A stretch of 64,000 bases of DNA. It comes from Larkinella insperata. GTDB taxonomy: Bacteria; Bacteroidota; Bacteroidia; Cytophagales; Spirosomataceae. This document shows, piece by piece, positions 52,802 to 61,201 of this stretch; the first letter of the stretch is position 1; the number at the start of each line of letters is the position of its first letter. The stretch lies in assembly GCF_026248825.1 (NCBI RefSeq), contig NZ_CP110973.1:4237501-4301500 (forward strand), written 5' to 3'. Below the pieces are notes generated by a model, which saw only the letters and a program-made list of their open reading frames with translations, was not told the origin of the DNA and did no database searches. Both the position numbers and the translations under genes were made by a program.

Positions 52802-53692
52802 ATGCTAAAATCAATGACGGGCTTCGGCAGCGCCACCCAGGAAGCCAACGGACTGACAGTAACGGTAGAGATCAAAACGCTGAACTCCAAATTTCTGGAC
52901 ATTTACTGCCGGCTTCCGCGGACGTTCTCCGACAAAGAAGTGGAATTACGAAATCTGCTCACGCAACGACTTGAGCGGGGCAAAGTAGAGCTGTCGCTGA
53001 ACGTCAACCGGCTGACGGAGGTGCGCCCCGGTGTAACCGTCAACCGGCCGCTGGTGGAAGCCTATCTGAAAGACCTGCGCGAAACCTCGCAGGGACTTTT
53101 GCTGGATGTGTCAGACAGCGACCTGTTCCGGCTGGCCCTGCAGCAGCCCAACGTATTCAACTCCGAAGCGGTGGCCGCTTCGGATACCGCAACCAGCGAC
53201 TGGGAACTCATTCAACTGACCGTTCTGGAAGCCATCCGGAAGTGCGACGAATTCCGTCAGCAGGAAGGAAACGGGTTGGAGGGCAAGTTTCGCGAATACA
53301 TTCAGATCATTACGGACCGGCTGACGCTCGTTGAAGTGCAGGACCAGAAACGCATTCCCGCCGTTCGCGAACGGATTCGGAACATGGTGACCGAACTGCT
53401 GGTCAGCGACGAATTCGACCAGAACCGGTTTGAGCAGGAACTGATTTACTACATCGAAAAATTCGATATTTCGGAGGAAAAAGTCCGGCTCAAAAATCAT
53501 TTAAGCTACTTCATGGAAGTGCTGGCGGCCGAGGAAGCCAACGGCAAAAAGCTCAACTTCATTGCGCAGGAAATTGGCCGGGAAATCAACACCATTGGTT
53601 CGAAAGCCAACGATGCCTCCATCCAGCGGCTGGTGGTGCAGATGAAGGATGAGCTGGAAAAAATCAAGGAGCAGACGCTGAACGTGATCTGA
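52802..53692 (+). CDS. yicC: YicC-family protein (endoribonuclease YicC/YloC)
   Basis: A 296-residue protein with the YicC_N domain from the start (MLKSMTGFGSATQEANGLTVTVEIKTLNSKFLD). The DUF1732-type C-terminal domain has EELIYYIEKFDISEEKVRLKNHLSYFMEVL and GKKLNFIAQEIGREINTIGSKAND. Family members have been described as endoribonucleases in stress response and RNA turnover. The protein is full length and lies 6 nt after pdxA. A GC hairpin terminator follows the stop. Confidence 0.93.
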   Translation: MLKSMTGFGSATQEANGLTVTVEIKTLNSKFLDIYCRLPRTFSDKEVELRNLLTQRLERGKVELSLNVNRLTEVRPGVTVNRPLVEAYLKDLRETSQGLLLDVSDSDLFRLALQQPNVFNSEAVAASDTATSDWELIQLTVLEAIRKCDEFRQQEGNGLEGKFREYIQIITDRLTLVEVQDQKRIPAVRERIRNMVTELLVSDEFDQNRFEQELIYYIEKFDISEEKVRLKNHLSYFMEVLAAEEANGKKLNFIAQEIGREINTIGSKANDASIQRLVVQMKDELEKIKEQTLNVI

Positions 53693-53720
53693 CGGCCGGG
53701 CTTGCCGGTGAACCAGCGGC

Positions 53721-53758
53721 CCAGTCTCCGGCGAAAACCGGAGACTGGATTTAATTTT
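53721..53758 (+). terminator. Intrinsic terminator after yicC
   Basis: An 11-bp perfect stem (53721-53731 with 53738-53748), a 6-nt loop and then a T-rich ATTTAATTTT tail. Confidence 0.65.
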
Positions 53759-54806
53759 CAAAAAAGGCTCCGTTCTGCGTTCCCAGAAACAGGCCAAGCG
53801 GTATTTCTTCCTGCTTGAGAAAACCCCGCTGCGGCAGCAGACCGTCGGCCACCAGTTCCACCACGGCGGCTACTGAACCGGCGGTGGTCCAGGAGATGGC
53901 CCGCCAGGACTGGCCGTCGATGTCGCGCGGGTGATACGCCCGGAAAAACTCCTCCCGTTCGAGTACCGGCCCCTTCCAGCCTTCCACGACGGCGTAGACA
54001 TACACCACATCGGCCTGAACGGGCGGCTTGGCTTCCGTCAGAATCTGCTCCACGAGTACGCGTTTGTCTTTCAGGATCAGTTCGTAAAGCAGGAAACGCA
54101 TCAGTTTCGCGTGTCCGGGGTAGCGAATGGTCTTGTAGTTGAGCGTATCGACCCGCCCGGCGTAGGTTTCGCACATGGTTCCCAGGCCGCCCGAAGTGCT
54201 GAAGGCTTCAAATTCCTGCCCTTCGATGTTGATCACTTCGACCCCATCGAGCGCCGGAACGGATTTAATATCCCCGTTTGCAATCACTTCGCAGTCATTG
54301 AGGTATTCGTTGATTACCCCGGCGGGCGACCACGTAAACGAATACCCGAGCAAGCCGTTGGGGTAACGCGGCAGGGCACCCACGCGCAACTCGATGTCGC
54401 GGAGTTTGGTAAAGCGTTTGGCCAGATCAGCCCCGACGATCCCGATCAGGCCGGGAGCCAGCCCGCACTGCGGAGCCATGACGGCCCTGGCGGTTTCGGC
54501 CATGCCCCGGATGGCGGTGGTGGTCGGAACGTCTTCGGTGAGGTCAAAATAATGAACGCCCAGTTCCCAGGCGACCCGGGCGATGGGCAGGTTCAGACTA
54601 TAGGGCAGGCACGACACCACGCCATCGAAATCGGACAGGGTAGAGCGGAGCGTGGCTTCGTCGGTCACATCGCCCAGTACGACCGGGAAGGGGAGGTCGT
54701 GGGCCGGTTGCAGTTTATCAAAACCCGTTACGTTGAAGCGTTTATGGAGCAGAAGCCCGACCAGTAAACCAACTTTTCCCATCCCAACAACCAGAATTTT
54801 GTTCAT
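53751..54806 (-). CDS. Saccharopine dehydrogenase-like NAD(P)-binding protein
   Basis: A 351-residue oxidoreductase with an N-terminal Rossmann fold (ILVVGMGKVGLLVGLLLHKRF). The Sacchrp_dh_NADP pattern FDGVVSCLPYSLNLPIARVAWELGVHYFDLTED is followed by the substrate half with APGLIGIVGADLAKRF. Relatives act on saccharopine or other opine-like amino acids in lysine metabolism, or on carboxynorspermidine. The window does not settle the substrate. A lysine-degradation-type aldehyde dehydrogenase gene begins 9 kb away, too far to link firmly. It is divergent from the 3-methyladenine glycosylase gene. Confidence 0.85.
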   Translation of the reverse strand: MNKILVVGMGKVGLLVGLLLHKRFNVTGFDKLQPAHDLPFPVVLGDVTDEATLRSTLSDFDGVVSCLPYSLNLPIARVAWELGVHYFDLTEDVPTTTAIRGMAETARAVMAPQCGLAPGLIGIVGADLAKRFTKLRDIELRVGALPRYPNGLLGYSFTWSPAGVINEYLNDCEVIANGDIKSVPALDGVEVINIEGQEFEAFSTSGGLGTMCETYAGRVDTLNYKTIRYPGHAKLMRFLLYELILKDKRVLVEQILTEAKPPVQADVVYVYAVVEGWKGPVLEREEFFRAYHPRDIDGQSWRAISWTTAGSVAAVVELVADGLLPQRGFLKQEEIPLGLFLGTQNGAFFEN

Positions 54807-54870
54807 AAGGATGTTGATGCGTTAACGAATGAAAGTTGGCAAGGTACTAAGTTTTGCACAAATTGGACCC

Positions 54871-55470
54871 ATGAAACTTCCTGTTGAATTTTATCAAGAA
54901 CACGACACCATCACCCTGTCGCAACGACTGCTCGGCTGCGAACTGGTGCACGAAAGCCCGGAAGGAACCACCGCCGGGATTATTGTGGAAACGGAAGCGT
55001 ATTTGACCGGCGATCCGGCCTGCCACGCGTACCGGCGCCAGACCGTCCGCAACGCGGCTATGTTTGGCCCGGCGGGCACTTTGTATGTTTACCTCATTTA
55101 CGGCTATTACCACTGCATCAACGTGGTGGCCGGGCCGGAGGGAATCGGGGAAGCCGTACTGATCCGGGCGCTCGAACCCACCGAAGGCATTGACTTGATG
55201 GCGGAGCGCCGAAAGCTGGACCCGACCACCAAAGCGGGCCTGCGCGGACTGACCAGCGGCCCCGGCAAGCTGGTGATTGCGATGGGCATTTCGCGCGCTC
55301 ACAACACCCTGTCACTGACGGGCCCAACCGCCGTTTCGCCCATTTACATCCGCCCCCGCATCCTGGACGGTTTTGACATGGTAACGACCACGCGCATCGG
55401 TATTACGCAGGGCGCGGATTTGCCGTATCGGTATTACGTGAAAGGAAACCGGTTTGTGAGTAAACCATAA
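54871..55470 (+). CDS. 3-methyladenine DNA glycosylase (AAG/MPG family)
   Basis: A 199-residue base-excision repair enzyme that removes alkylated and deaminated purines. The fold signatures are AGIIVETEAYLTGDPACHAYRRQTVRN (catalytic Glu in the VETEAY segment), AMFGPAGTLYVYLIYGYYHCINVVA and GLTSGPGKL. I start at the ATG at 54871. An in-frame ATG at 54829 would add 14 residues but would leave only 22 bp to the divergent gene's start, too little for two promoters. The end of the gene overlaps one arm of a hairpin. Confidence 0.92.
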   Translation: MKLPVEFYQEHDTITLSQRLLGCELVHESPEGTTAGIIVETEAYLTGDPACHAYRRQTVRNAAMFGPAGTLYVYLIYGYYHCINVVAGPEGIGEAVLIRALEPTEGIDLMAERRKLDPTTKAGLRGLTSGPGKLVIAMGISRAHNTLSLTGPTAVSPIYIRPRILDGFDMVTTTRIGITQGADLPYRYYVKGNRFVSKP

Positions 55471-55479
55471 ACCGGTTTC
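55445..55479. terminator. Hairpin overlapping the end of the glycosylase gene
   Basis: An 11-bp perfect stem, GAAACCGGTTT with AAACCGGTTTC (55445-55455 and 55469-55479), and a 13-nt loop spans the stop codon between two convergent genes. Confidence 0.35.
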
Positions 55480-55486
55480 TGGAACC

Positions 55487-57400
55487 TTATTTCAGCACCT
55501 GTACCTCAAGGACGGAGTTGTTGTAAACCCGGTGGGTGGCTTTCTGGAAATCTTCCGCATTGGCTTTGAAGATGTTATCGACGTATTTCTGCGGATTGCG
55601 GTCGATAAGGGGAAACCAGGTACTCTGCACCTGCACCATAACCCGGTGACCCTTTTTAAACGTATGCAGCACATCCTGCAGCCGGAACTGGACGTCCGTT
55701 ACCTCGCCGGGTTTAAACGGTTCGGGTTTCTCAAACGAGTTGCGGAAGCGTCCGCGCATCGCTTCGGAGCGTACCATCTGCTGGTAGTTGGCCAGCAATA
55801 CGTTCTTGTTGAGCACGTACGGATGGTTGGGTTCATCGGGTGGGTACACATCGATGAGCTTCACAACCCAGTCGGCGTCGGTGCCGGTTGTGCTCACTTT
55901 CAGTTTGGCCGTCACCTCGCCCCCCAGGGTCAGGTCTTCGGTTAGGGGTTCGGTCTGAAACACCAGCACGTCGGGCCGTTTACCGGCAAATCGCTGATCC
56001 TCCGACATGTAGTTGAAGGGCGTAAAACTTGCCGTCGTCGACAGGTCTTCCGTGTAGGGCACGGGCTTCATCGGGTCGCTGATGAATTCGAGAAACCCCC
56101 GGCCGTCGCCAGCTTGCTGAGTCAGTTGCCCCGAGTTGTCCAGGCTGAACGTTCGTTTCTGGGCGGTGGCTGCGGGCCACTGATCAAACGTTTTCCATTC
56201 TTTCCGACCGGTATCAAACAGGTAGGCATCCGGCAGGCCGGTTTTTCCGTCGCCGGGGCCTTTCAGGAAATGGTTAAAAAACGGGGCTTCAATGTTTTTC
56301 TGGTAAAACGTTGCAATGCTGTCGCCGAAATAAACGTTGCTGTGCAGTGTATGGCCCGTTTCCTGCGACCAGCGGCCGTGGCCAAACGGCCCCATGACGA
56401 GGGTGTTGTAAGTCCCGGGGTTGTTCTTTTCCAGCGTCTTGTACACATTCAGCGGGCCGTACAGGTCCTCCGCGTCGAACCAGCCGCCCACGGTCATCAC
56501 GGCGTGTTTAACGTTTTTGAGGTGGGGTAGAATGTTGCGTTTCTGCCAGAATTCGTCGTAGTTGGGGTGATTGACGGTTTCCTGCCAGAAAAAATTGTCC
56601 TTATAATACCGGTCGGCGTTCTTCAGCGGACCCAGGTCATACTGCCATTGATAGCCATCTTTGATGGTCGCGTTAAACATGGCTGGCATAAACCAGCTTT
56701 CGGTGGTGGGTTTTGGGTGCTGAATGCCAAACACCGGGTAAGCGAAAATATAGGCCTGAATAAACGCGCCGTTGTGGTGGAAATCGTCGAAGAAAAAATC
56801 CGAAACCGGGGCCTGGGGTGATGATGCTTTCAGGGCCGGATGCGCATTGACGGCACCCGCCACGGTGTAGAAACCGGGGTAGGAGATGCCCCACTGACCC
56901 ACCCGGCCGTTGTTGAACTCTACATTTTTGAGCAGCCACTCGATGGTATCGTACGTGTCCGAGCTCTCATCGGGCGAACCAGCCGTTGAAACCGTCTTGG
57001 TTTTAGCCTTCTTTTTGGCCGGTGACGGATCGGGTAGGTTGGGGGTCATGTTTGTCCAGACGCCTTCGCTCATGTACCGGCCTCGCACGTCCTGGTAAAC
57101 GAAAATAAATTTGTCCCGCATGAGCGTCGGTGAAGGGCCCAGCCGATTTGGATACTGATCGGCCCCGTACGGCGCGACGCTGTAGCAAGTCCGTTGCATC
57201 AGGATCGGGTACGGCTTGCTAGCCGATGCGTCTTTCGGGACATAAACGGCGGTGTGCAGTTTGGTGCCGTCGCGCATCGGTATCTGGTACTCGGTTTTCT
57301 GATAATGCTGCCGGACAAACTCGGCACTGGGGCTGGCCTGCTGCGCGCATACCGAAAAACTTAGAAAAGCGAGAAGCAAGGAGAAAAGACGGTTTTTCAT
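55487..57400 (-). CDS. CocE/NonD-family (X-Pro dipeptidyl-peptidase-like) exported hydrolase
   Basis: A 637-residue alpha/beta hydrolase with a signal peptide (MKNRLFSLLLAFLSFSVCAQ). The N-terminal catalytic domain has QIPMRDGTKLHTAVYVP, the nucleophile elbow GQWGISYPGFY (Ser in GISYPG) and later FGHGRWSQETGHT, which supplies a candidate His. The C-terminal X-Pro-DPP-type beta-sandwich covers about 400-637. Family members cleave esters or N-terminal X-Pro dipeptides. The start is at 57400 because it gives a proper signal peptide and follows a -7 promoter box; the ORF extends eight codons further upstream. Confidence 0.88.
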   Translation of the reverse strand: MKNRLFSLLLAFLSFSVCAQQASPSAEFVRQHYQKTEYQIPMRDGTKLHTAVYVPKDASASKPYPILMQRTCYSVAPYGADQYPNRLGPSPTLMRDKFIFVYQDVRGRYMSEGVWTNMTPNLPDPSPAKKKAKTKTVSTAGSPDESSDTYDTIEWLLKNVEFNNGRVGQWGISYPGFYTVAGAVNAHPALKASSPQAPVSDFFFDDFHHNGAFIQAYIFAYPVFGIQHPKPTTESWFMPAMFNATIKDGYQWQYDLGPLKNADRYYKDNFFWQETVNHPNYDEFWQKRNILPHLKNVKHAVMTVGGWFDAEDLYGPLNVYKTLEKNNPGTYNTLVMGPFGHGRWSQETGHTLHSNVYFGDSIATFYQKNIEAPFFNHFLKGPGDGKTGLPDAYLFDTGRKEWKTFDQWPAATAQKRTFSLDNSGQLTQQAGDGRGFLEFISDPMKPVPYTEDLSTTASFTPFNYMSEDQRFAGKRPDVLVFQTEPLTEDLTLGGEVTAKLKVSTTGTDADWVVKLIDVYPPDEPNHPYVLNKNVLLANYQQMVRSEAMRGRFRNSFEKPEPFKPGEVTDVQFRLQDVLHTFKKGHRVMVQVQSTWFPLIDRNPQKYVDNIFKANAEDFQKATHRVYNNSVLEVQVLK

Positions 57401-57421
57401 GGGATGTAAGCCGGTTTCCAC

Positions 57422-57429
57422 CAAACATA
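57422..57429 (-). promoter_or_regulatory. -7 promoter box of the CocE-type hydrolase
   Basis: On the minus strand it reads TATGTTTG, an exact TAnnTTTG, 21 nt before the ATG at 57400. No clear -33 TTTG is seen. Confidence 0.4.
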
Positions 57430-57450
57430 ATTAATTTTTTAGAGAAAAGA

Positions 57451-57481
57451 TTTGGAGACAACGATGCGGACTTTACCTTTG
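57451..57481 (+). promoter_or_regulatory. Canonical Bacteroidota promoter of the siderophore receptor
   Basis: TTTG at 57451-57454, exactly 19 nt, then TACCTTTG at 57474-57481, an exact TAnnTTTG. The ATG is at 57523. This is the best promoter match in the window. Confidence 0.75.
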
Positions 57482-57506
57482 TAATTATAATTAGTCTAAA
57501 TAACTC
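57482..57506 (+). promoter_or_regulatory. Possible iron-regulator operator
   Basis: Directly after the -7 box lies an A+T-rich, imperfect inverted repeat (TAATTATAATTAG and CTAAATAA). The position over the expected transcript start and the iron-uptake gene behind it suggest a Fur- or DtxR-type site. The symmetry is partial, so this is a weak call. Confidence 0.28.
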
Positions 57507-57522
57507 CCTGGATACGGCCTAC

Positions 57523-59901
57523 ATGCGCATCTCTACTCGAAAATTACAGTTATTACTGCCTCTTCGGGCGATTTTTTTAAGTCTTCTCAGTTTCTCAGTA
57601 TTTGCTCAAACAGCCGGTACGATCACCGGAAAAATAGTTTCATCTGAAGGTAACCCCCTGTCGCAGGTCAACGTCCGGGTTGCAGGAACCCGTCTGGGAA
57701 CCATCACTAACGATTCCGGTGAATACCAGATCAACAACGTACCGGCGGGCGAACATACACTGGTTATCACCCGGATTGGTCACCAGCGCATTCGGCACAC
57801 CCTCACGGTATCGCCTGGTCAGGCAACGCAGGTATTCGATCTGACCATGAGCGAAAACACAGAACAGCTTCAGGAAGTAGTGGTGGAGGGCAAAAGCTCG
57901 TACAAAACCGACGTTCCCTCGAACAGCCTGCGCCTGAAAACTCCGCTGCTTGAAGTGCCGCAGAACATTCAGGTGATAAATCGGCAATTGATCGCTGATC
58001 AGCAGATTTTCGACATGCTGGAAGGGGTTTCCCGCAACGTTAGCGGGGTTACCAAAAACGAACACTGGGGCAACTACGCCCGGCTGAACATGCGCGGATC
58101 GCGGGTTTCACCGTTCCGGAACGGCATGAATGTCACCTCCGTCTGGGGACCGCTGGCCGAAGATATGTCGATGGTGGAACGGATTGAATTTGTGAAAGGT
58201 CCGGCCGGTTTCATGATGGCGAACGGCGAACCCAGTGGTTTCTACAATATTGTTACCAAAAAGCCAACCGGCGTAACAAAAGGGGAGGCCACAATGAACG
58301 TCGGCAGCTTCGATACCTACCGGGCCACGGTGGACCTGGACGGTAAAGTGAGCCAGGACGGTCGGTTGTTGTACCGCCTGAATGTGATGGGTCAGTCGAA
58401 AGGTTCTTTCCGGGATTTTGAATACAACGACCGGTATACTGTAGCGCCGGTTTTGAAATACAAGCTCAGCGACCGCACTTCACTGACCGCCGAGTACACC
58501 TACCAGTTCTCGCGGATGTCGGCCATCGGTTCGGCCTACGTTTTCTCGGCCAACGGGCTGGCCAGCCTGCCGCGCTACTCGACCATTGCGTCGGCGAATC
58601 TGGAGCCAACGAACATCAACGACCACAGCGCCTTCCTGTATCTGGAACACCAGATCAACGACAAATGGAAGCTGACGGCTCAGATGGCGTACCTGAACTA
58701 CAGCCAGGTGGGTTCGTCGCTCTGGGCTGATTCGGCCCGGGTGACGGGTGAAGTCTACCGGACCGTGGGCATCTGGGACGCCCTCGACAACAGCAAATTT
58801 GGACAGATTTTTGTCAATGGCGAAGTAACGACGGGCCCCGTTACGCACCGCATTCTGGGTGGTCTGGACCTGGGTACCCGGAAATACATGGCCGACTGGA
58901 GTTCTACTTTCCAACAGTACGACAGCGCCTTTGTCTTCAACGCCAACACTCCGAATTATTACCTGCCCACCCGGTTGCTGCCCCGGTTCGACCGGTCGCG
59001 CAGCCTGCTGCAACGCGCGGGAACCAACGTCATGTCTCAGTCGTACGCCGGTTTGTACGTGCAGGATGAACTGCGTTTTCTGAACGACCGGATTCGCTTA
59101 ACGCTGGCCGGCCGGGTGACTACAACCCGAGACAGCCAGTACGGCGCCGGTACGGACGAAACCGTGTTTACTCCGCGAATTGGGGCCAGCTTTTCCGTCA
59201 ATAAGCAAACGTCGGTGTACGCTCTGTACGATCAGGCTTTTGTTCCGCAGTCGGGTACCGACCGCAACGGCCGGGCTTTCGATCCGATCACCGGAAACAA
59301 CCTGGAAGCCGGTTTGAAAAAGGACTGGATGGATGGCCGCTGGAACTCAACGGTGTCGGTTTACAAGATCACCAAAAACAACGTGCTGGCGACGGATCCC
59401 ACCAACCCGAACTTCTCGACGCAACTGGGCCAGACCCAGGCCAGTGGGGTGGAAGTGGACGTACGGGGGGAAATTATCCCGGGCATGAACCTGGTTCTGA
59501 ACTACGCCTATACCGACGCCAAAATCAGCAAGGACACCCGCGAGGAGAATGTGGGTATGCCGGTGCCGGGCTTCGACCGCCACGTGACCAACGCCTGGCT
59601 TTCGTACCGGTTGCAGCGGGGCGGTTTGAAAGGACTCGGTCTGTCGCTGGGCTACCAGTGGGAGCTCGACCGCTACGGTTGGTTTAGCGATGCCACGTCC
59701 AAAGACCCGACGCTGCCCAACGTATTCCGGGCCGATGGTTCAATTTCGTGGAGCAATCCCCGCATGACCGTGGCGCTGAACGTCAATAACATTTTCGATG
59801 TATCATCGTATTCAGGCGCTTATTATTCCTGGAGCAAGGCGTACTACTGGCAGTATGACCCCCCGCGTAATTTCCGTCTGAGCATTGGATATCGGTTCTA
59901 A
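57523..59901 (+). CDS. TonB-dependent siderophore receptor
   Basis: A 792-residue outer-membrane receptor for ferric siderophores. The ATG at 57523 gives a signal peptide (MRISTRKLQLLLPLRAIF... FAQT). A carboxypeptidase-regulatory-like domain (about 31-110) precedes the plug (about 125-235: LEVPQNIQVINRQLIADQ, NYARLNMRGSRVSPFRNGM, MVERIEFVKGPAGFMMANGEPSGFYNIVTKKP). That plug wording is typical of FhuA/FpvA-like siderophore receptors. The barrel ends NFRLSIGYRF. The upstream in-frame extension to 57226 runs through the promoter and is rejected. The PepSY membrane protein gene follows after 43 nt. Confidence 0.94.
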   Translation: MRISTRKLQLLLPLRAIFLSLLSFSVFAQTAGTITGKIVSSEGNPLSQVNVRVAGTRLGTITNDSGEYQINNVPAGEHTLVITRIGHQRIRHTLTVSPGQATQVFDLTMSENTEQLQEVVVEGKSSYKTDVPSNSLRLKTPLLEVPQNIQVINRQLIADQQIFDMLEGVSRNVSGVTKNEHWGNYARLNMRGSRVSPFRNGMNVTSVWGPLAEDMSMVERIEFVKGPAGFMMANGEPSGFYNIVTKKPTGVTKGEATMNVGSFDTYRATVDLDGKVSQDGRLLYRLNVMGQSKGSFRDFEYNDRYTVAPVLKYKLSDRTSLTAEYTYQFSRMSAIGSAYVFSANGLASLPRYSTIASANLEPTNINDHSAFLYLEHQINDKWKLTAQMAYLNYSQVGSSLWADSARVTGEVYRTVGIWDALDNSKFGQIFVNGEVTTGPVTHRILGGLDLGTRKYMADWSSTFQQYDSAFVFNANTPNYYLPTRLLPRFDRSRSLLQRAGTNVMSQSYAGLYVQDELRFLNDRIRLTLAGRVTTTRDSQYGAGTDETVFTPRIGASFSVNKQTSVYALYDQAFVPQSGTDRNGRAFDPITGNNLEAGLKKDWMDGRWNSTVSVYKITKNNVLATDPTNPNFSTQLGQTQASGVEVDVRGEIIPGMNLVLNYAYTDAKISKDTREENVGMPVPGFDRHVTNAWLSYRLQRGGLKGLGLSLGYQWELDRYGWFSDATSKDPTLPNVFRADGSISWSNPRMTVALNVNNIFDVSSYSGAYYSWSKAYYWQYDPPRNFRLSIGYRF

Positions 59902-59944
59902 TTTTTTGTAGAGTACACATTTTTGTCAGCAATCCGCCTTACAT

Positions 59945-61114
59945 ATGACGGTAAAAAAAATGGTTGGAAAACTGCACCTTTGGCTCGGACTATCGTCCGG
60001 GCTTTTGGTGTTTATAGTGGCCATCACGGGCTGCATCCTGGCTTTCGAGCACGAAATCAAAACGGTGGTTCGCCCTTTTCAGTACGTTGAACCCGTTGCC
60101 AACGCCACGGTTCTGCCGCCTTCCCGGTTGCAGGCCATTGCGGAAAAACAAGTGCCCGGTAAACCGGCCAAGGGCGTTAATTACGGCGAACGGGGCCACA
60201 GTGTCAACGTGCCGTTTTACGGGGCCGCTCCGGATTATTACTACCAGGTTTACCTGAACCCGTATACCGGCGAAGTGCTGAAAGTAGTGGATGAGGAGAC
60301 GGATTTCTTCCATTTCATTCTCCACGGACACTACTACCTGTGGTTACCCGAGGAAATTGGGCAGCCGGTGGTCGCGTACGGTACCCTGGTTTTCACGATG
60401 CTGCTGATCACGGGAATGGTGCTCTGGTGGCCTAAGAACCTGAACAAAACCAATCGCAACAAAAGCTTCAGAATCAAGTGGAAGGCCCAGTGGCGCCGGG
60501 TCAATTACGACCTTCACAACGTACCCGGTTTTTACGCTCTGACGATCTCGGTGGTTCTGGCCGTTACGGGTATGATCTTCGGCATTGAGTGGCTTTCCAA
60601 CTCGATTTACTGGGCTACTACGGGCGGAAAAACGATGCCCGTATACCGCCAGCCCCTTTCCGACTCCACCGCGGCCCGGCAGTTTACCGACCCGGTCGAC
60701 CGGCTGTGGTACCGGTTTTATCCAACCAAGGCCGAAACCGCCAGCCTTTTTATCTCTACGCCCGAACTGGCTTCGGAGTCGATCAGCGTGTCGATCAATC
60801 ACCGGCCGGGGACGTATTACAAAACCGATTACTACAATTTTGACCAGTATACGCTGAAAGAATTGAAGGGGGAAGGACCGTATTTCGGAGTTTATGACAA
60901 AGCCGGTTTGGGCGACAAGCTCCGCCGGATGAATTACGATATTCACGTGGGGGCCATCCTGAGTTTACCCGGTAAAATTCTGGCTTTCTGCGCCAGCCTG
61001 ATCTGCGCCAGCTTGCCCGTTACGGGTTTCATTATCTGGTGGGGACGGCGGAAGAAAAAGTCCGTCAAACCGCAGCGTCGGGTTGCCCGGCCGCAGCAGC
61101 AGGTCAGGGTGTAA
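59945..61114 (+). CDS. PepSY-domain membrane protein (iron-uptake associated)
   Basis: A 389-residue inner-membrane protein of the PepSY_TM family. The membrane segments are about 12-34 (LWLGLSSGLLVFIVAITGCIL), 140-162, 193-215 and 345-368 (ILAFCASLICASLPVTGFIIWW). Between them are periplasmic PepSY parts with conserved histidines at HFILHGHYYLW and YDLHNVPGFYAL. Members next to siderophore receptors are thought to reduce ferric siderophores or help release iron in the periplasm. It lies 43 nt after the receptor and shares its promoter. The basic C-terminal tail is cytoplasmic. Confidence 0.9.
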   Translation: MTVKKMVGKLHLWLGLSSGLLVFIVAITGCILAFEHEIKTVVRPFQYVEPVANATVLPPSRLQAIAEKQVPGKPAKGVNYGERGHSVNVPFYGAAPDYYYQVYLNPYTGEVLKVVDEETDFFHFILHGHYYLWLPEEIGQPVVAYGTLVFTMLLITGMVLWWPKNLNKTNRNKSFRIKWKAQWRRVNYDLHNVPGFYALTISVVLAVTGMIFGIEWLSNSIYWATTGGKTMPVYRQPLSDSTAARQFTDPVDRLWYRFYPTKAETASLFISTPELASESISVSINHRPGTYYKTDYYNFDQYTLKELKGEGPYFGVYDKAGLGDKLRRMNYDIHVGAILSLPGKILAFCASLICASLPVTGFIIWWGRRKKKSVKPQRRVARPQQQVRV

Positions 61115-61132
61115 AGCTCCAATTTATGAAAC

Positions 61133-61170
61133 AAAAAAGTCCGCTGACAGTCTTGCCAGCGGACTTTTTT
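61133..61170. terminator. Bidirectional intrinsic terminator
   Basis: A 14-bp stem (61133-61146 with 61157-61170) whose arms contain A6 and T6 runs lies between the PepSY gene and the convergent lipoprotein gene. Confidence 0.85.
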
Positions 61171-61201
61171 GTTGCCAATCAGAAACTACGGTATACCTGA
61201 C

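Noticed and set aside
57226..57522. N-terminal extension of the siderophore receptor by 99 codons
   Set aside because: It overlaps the divergent hydrolase start and runs through a canonical promoter, and the signal peptide begins at 57523.
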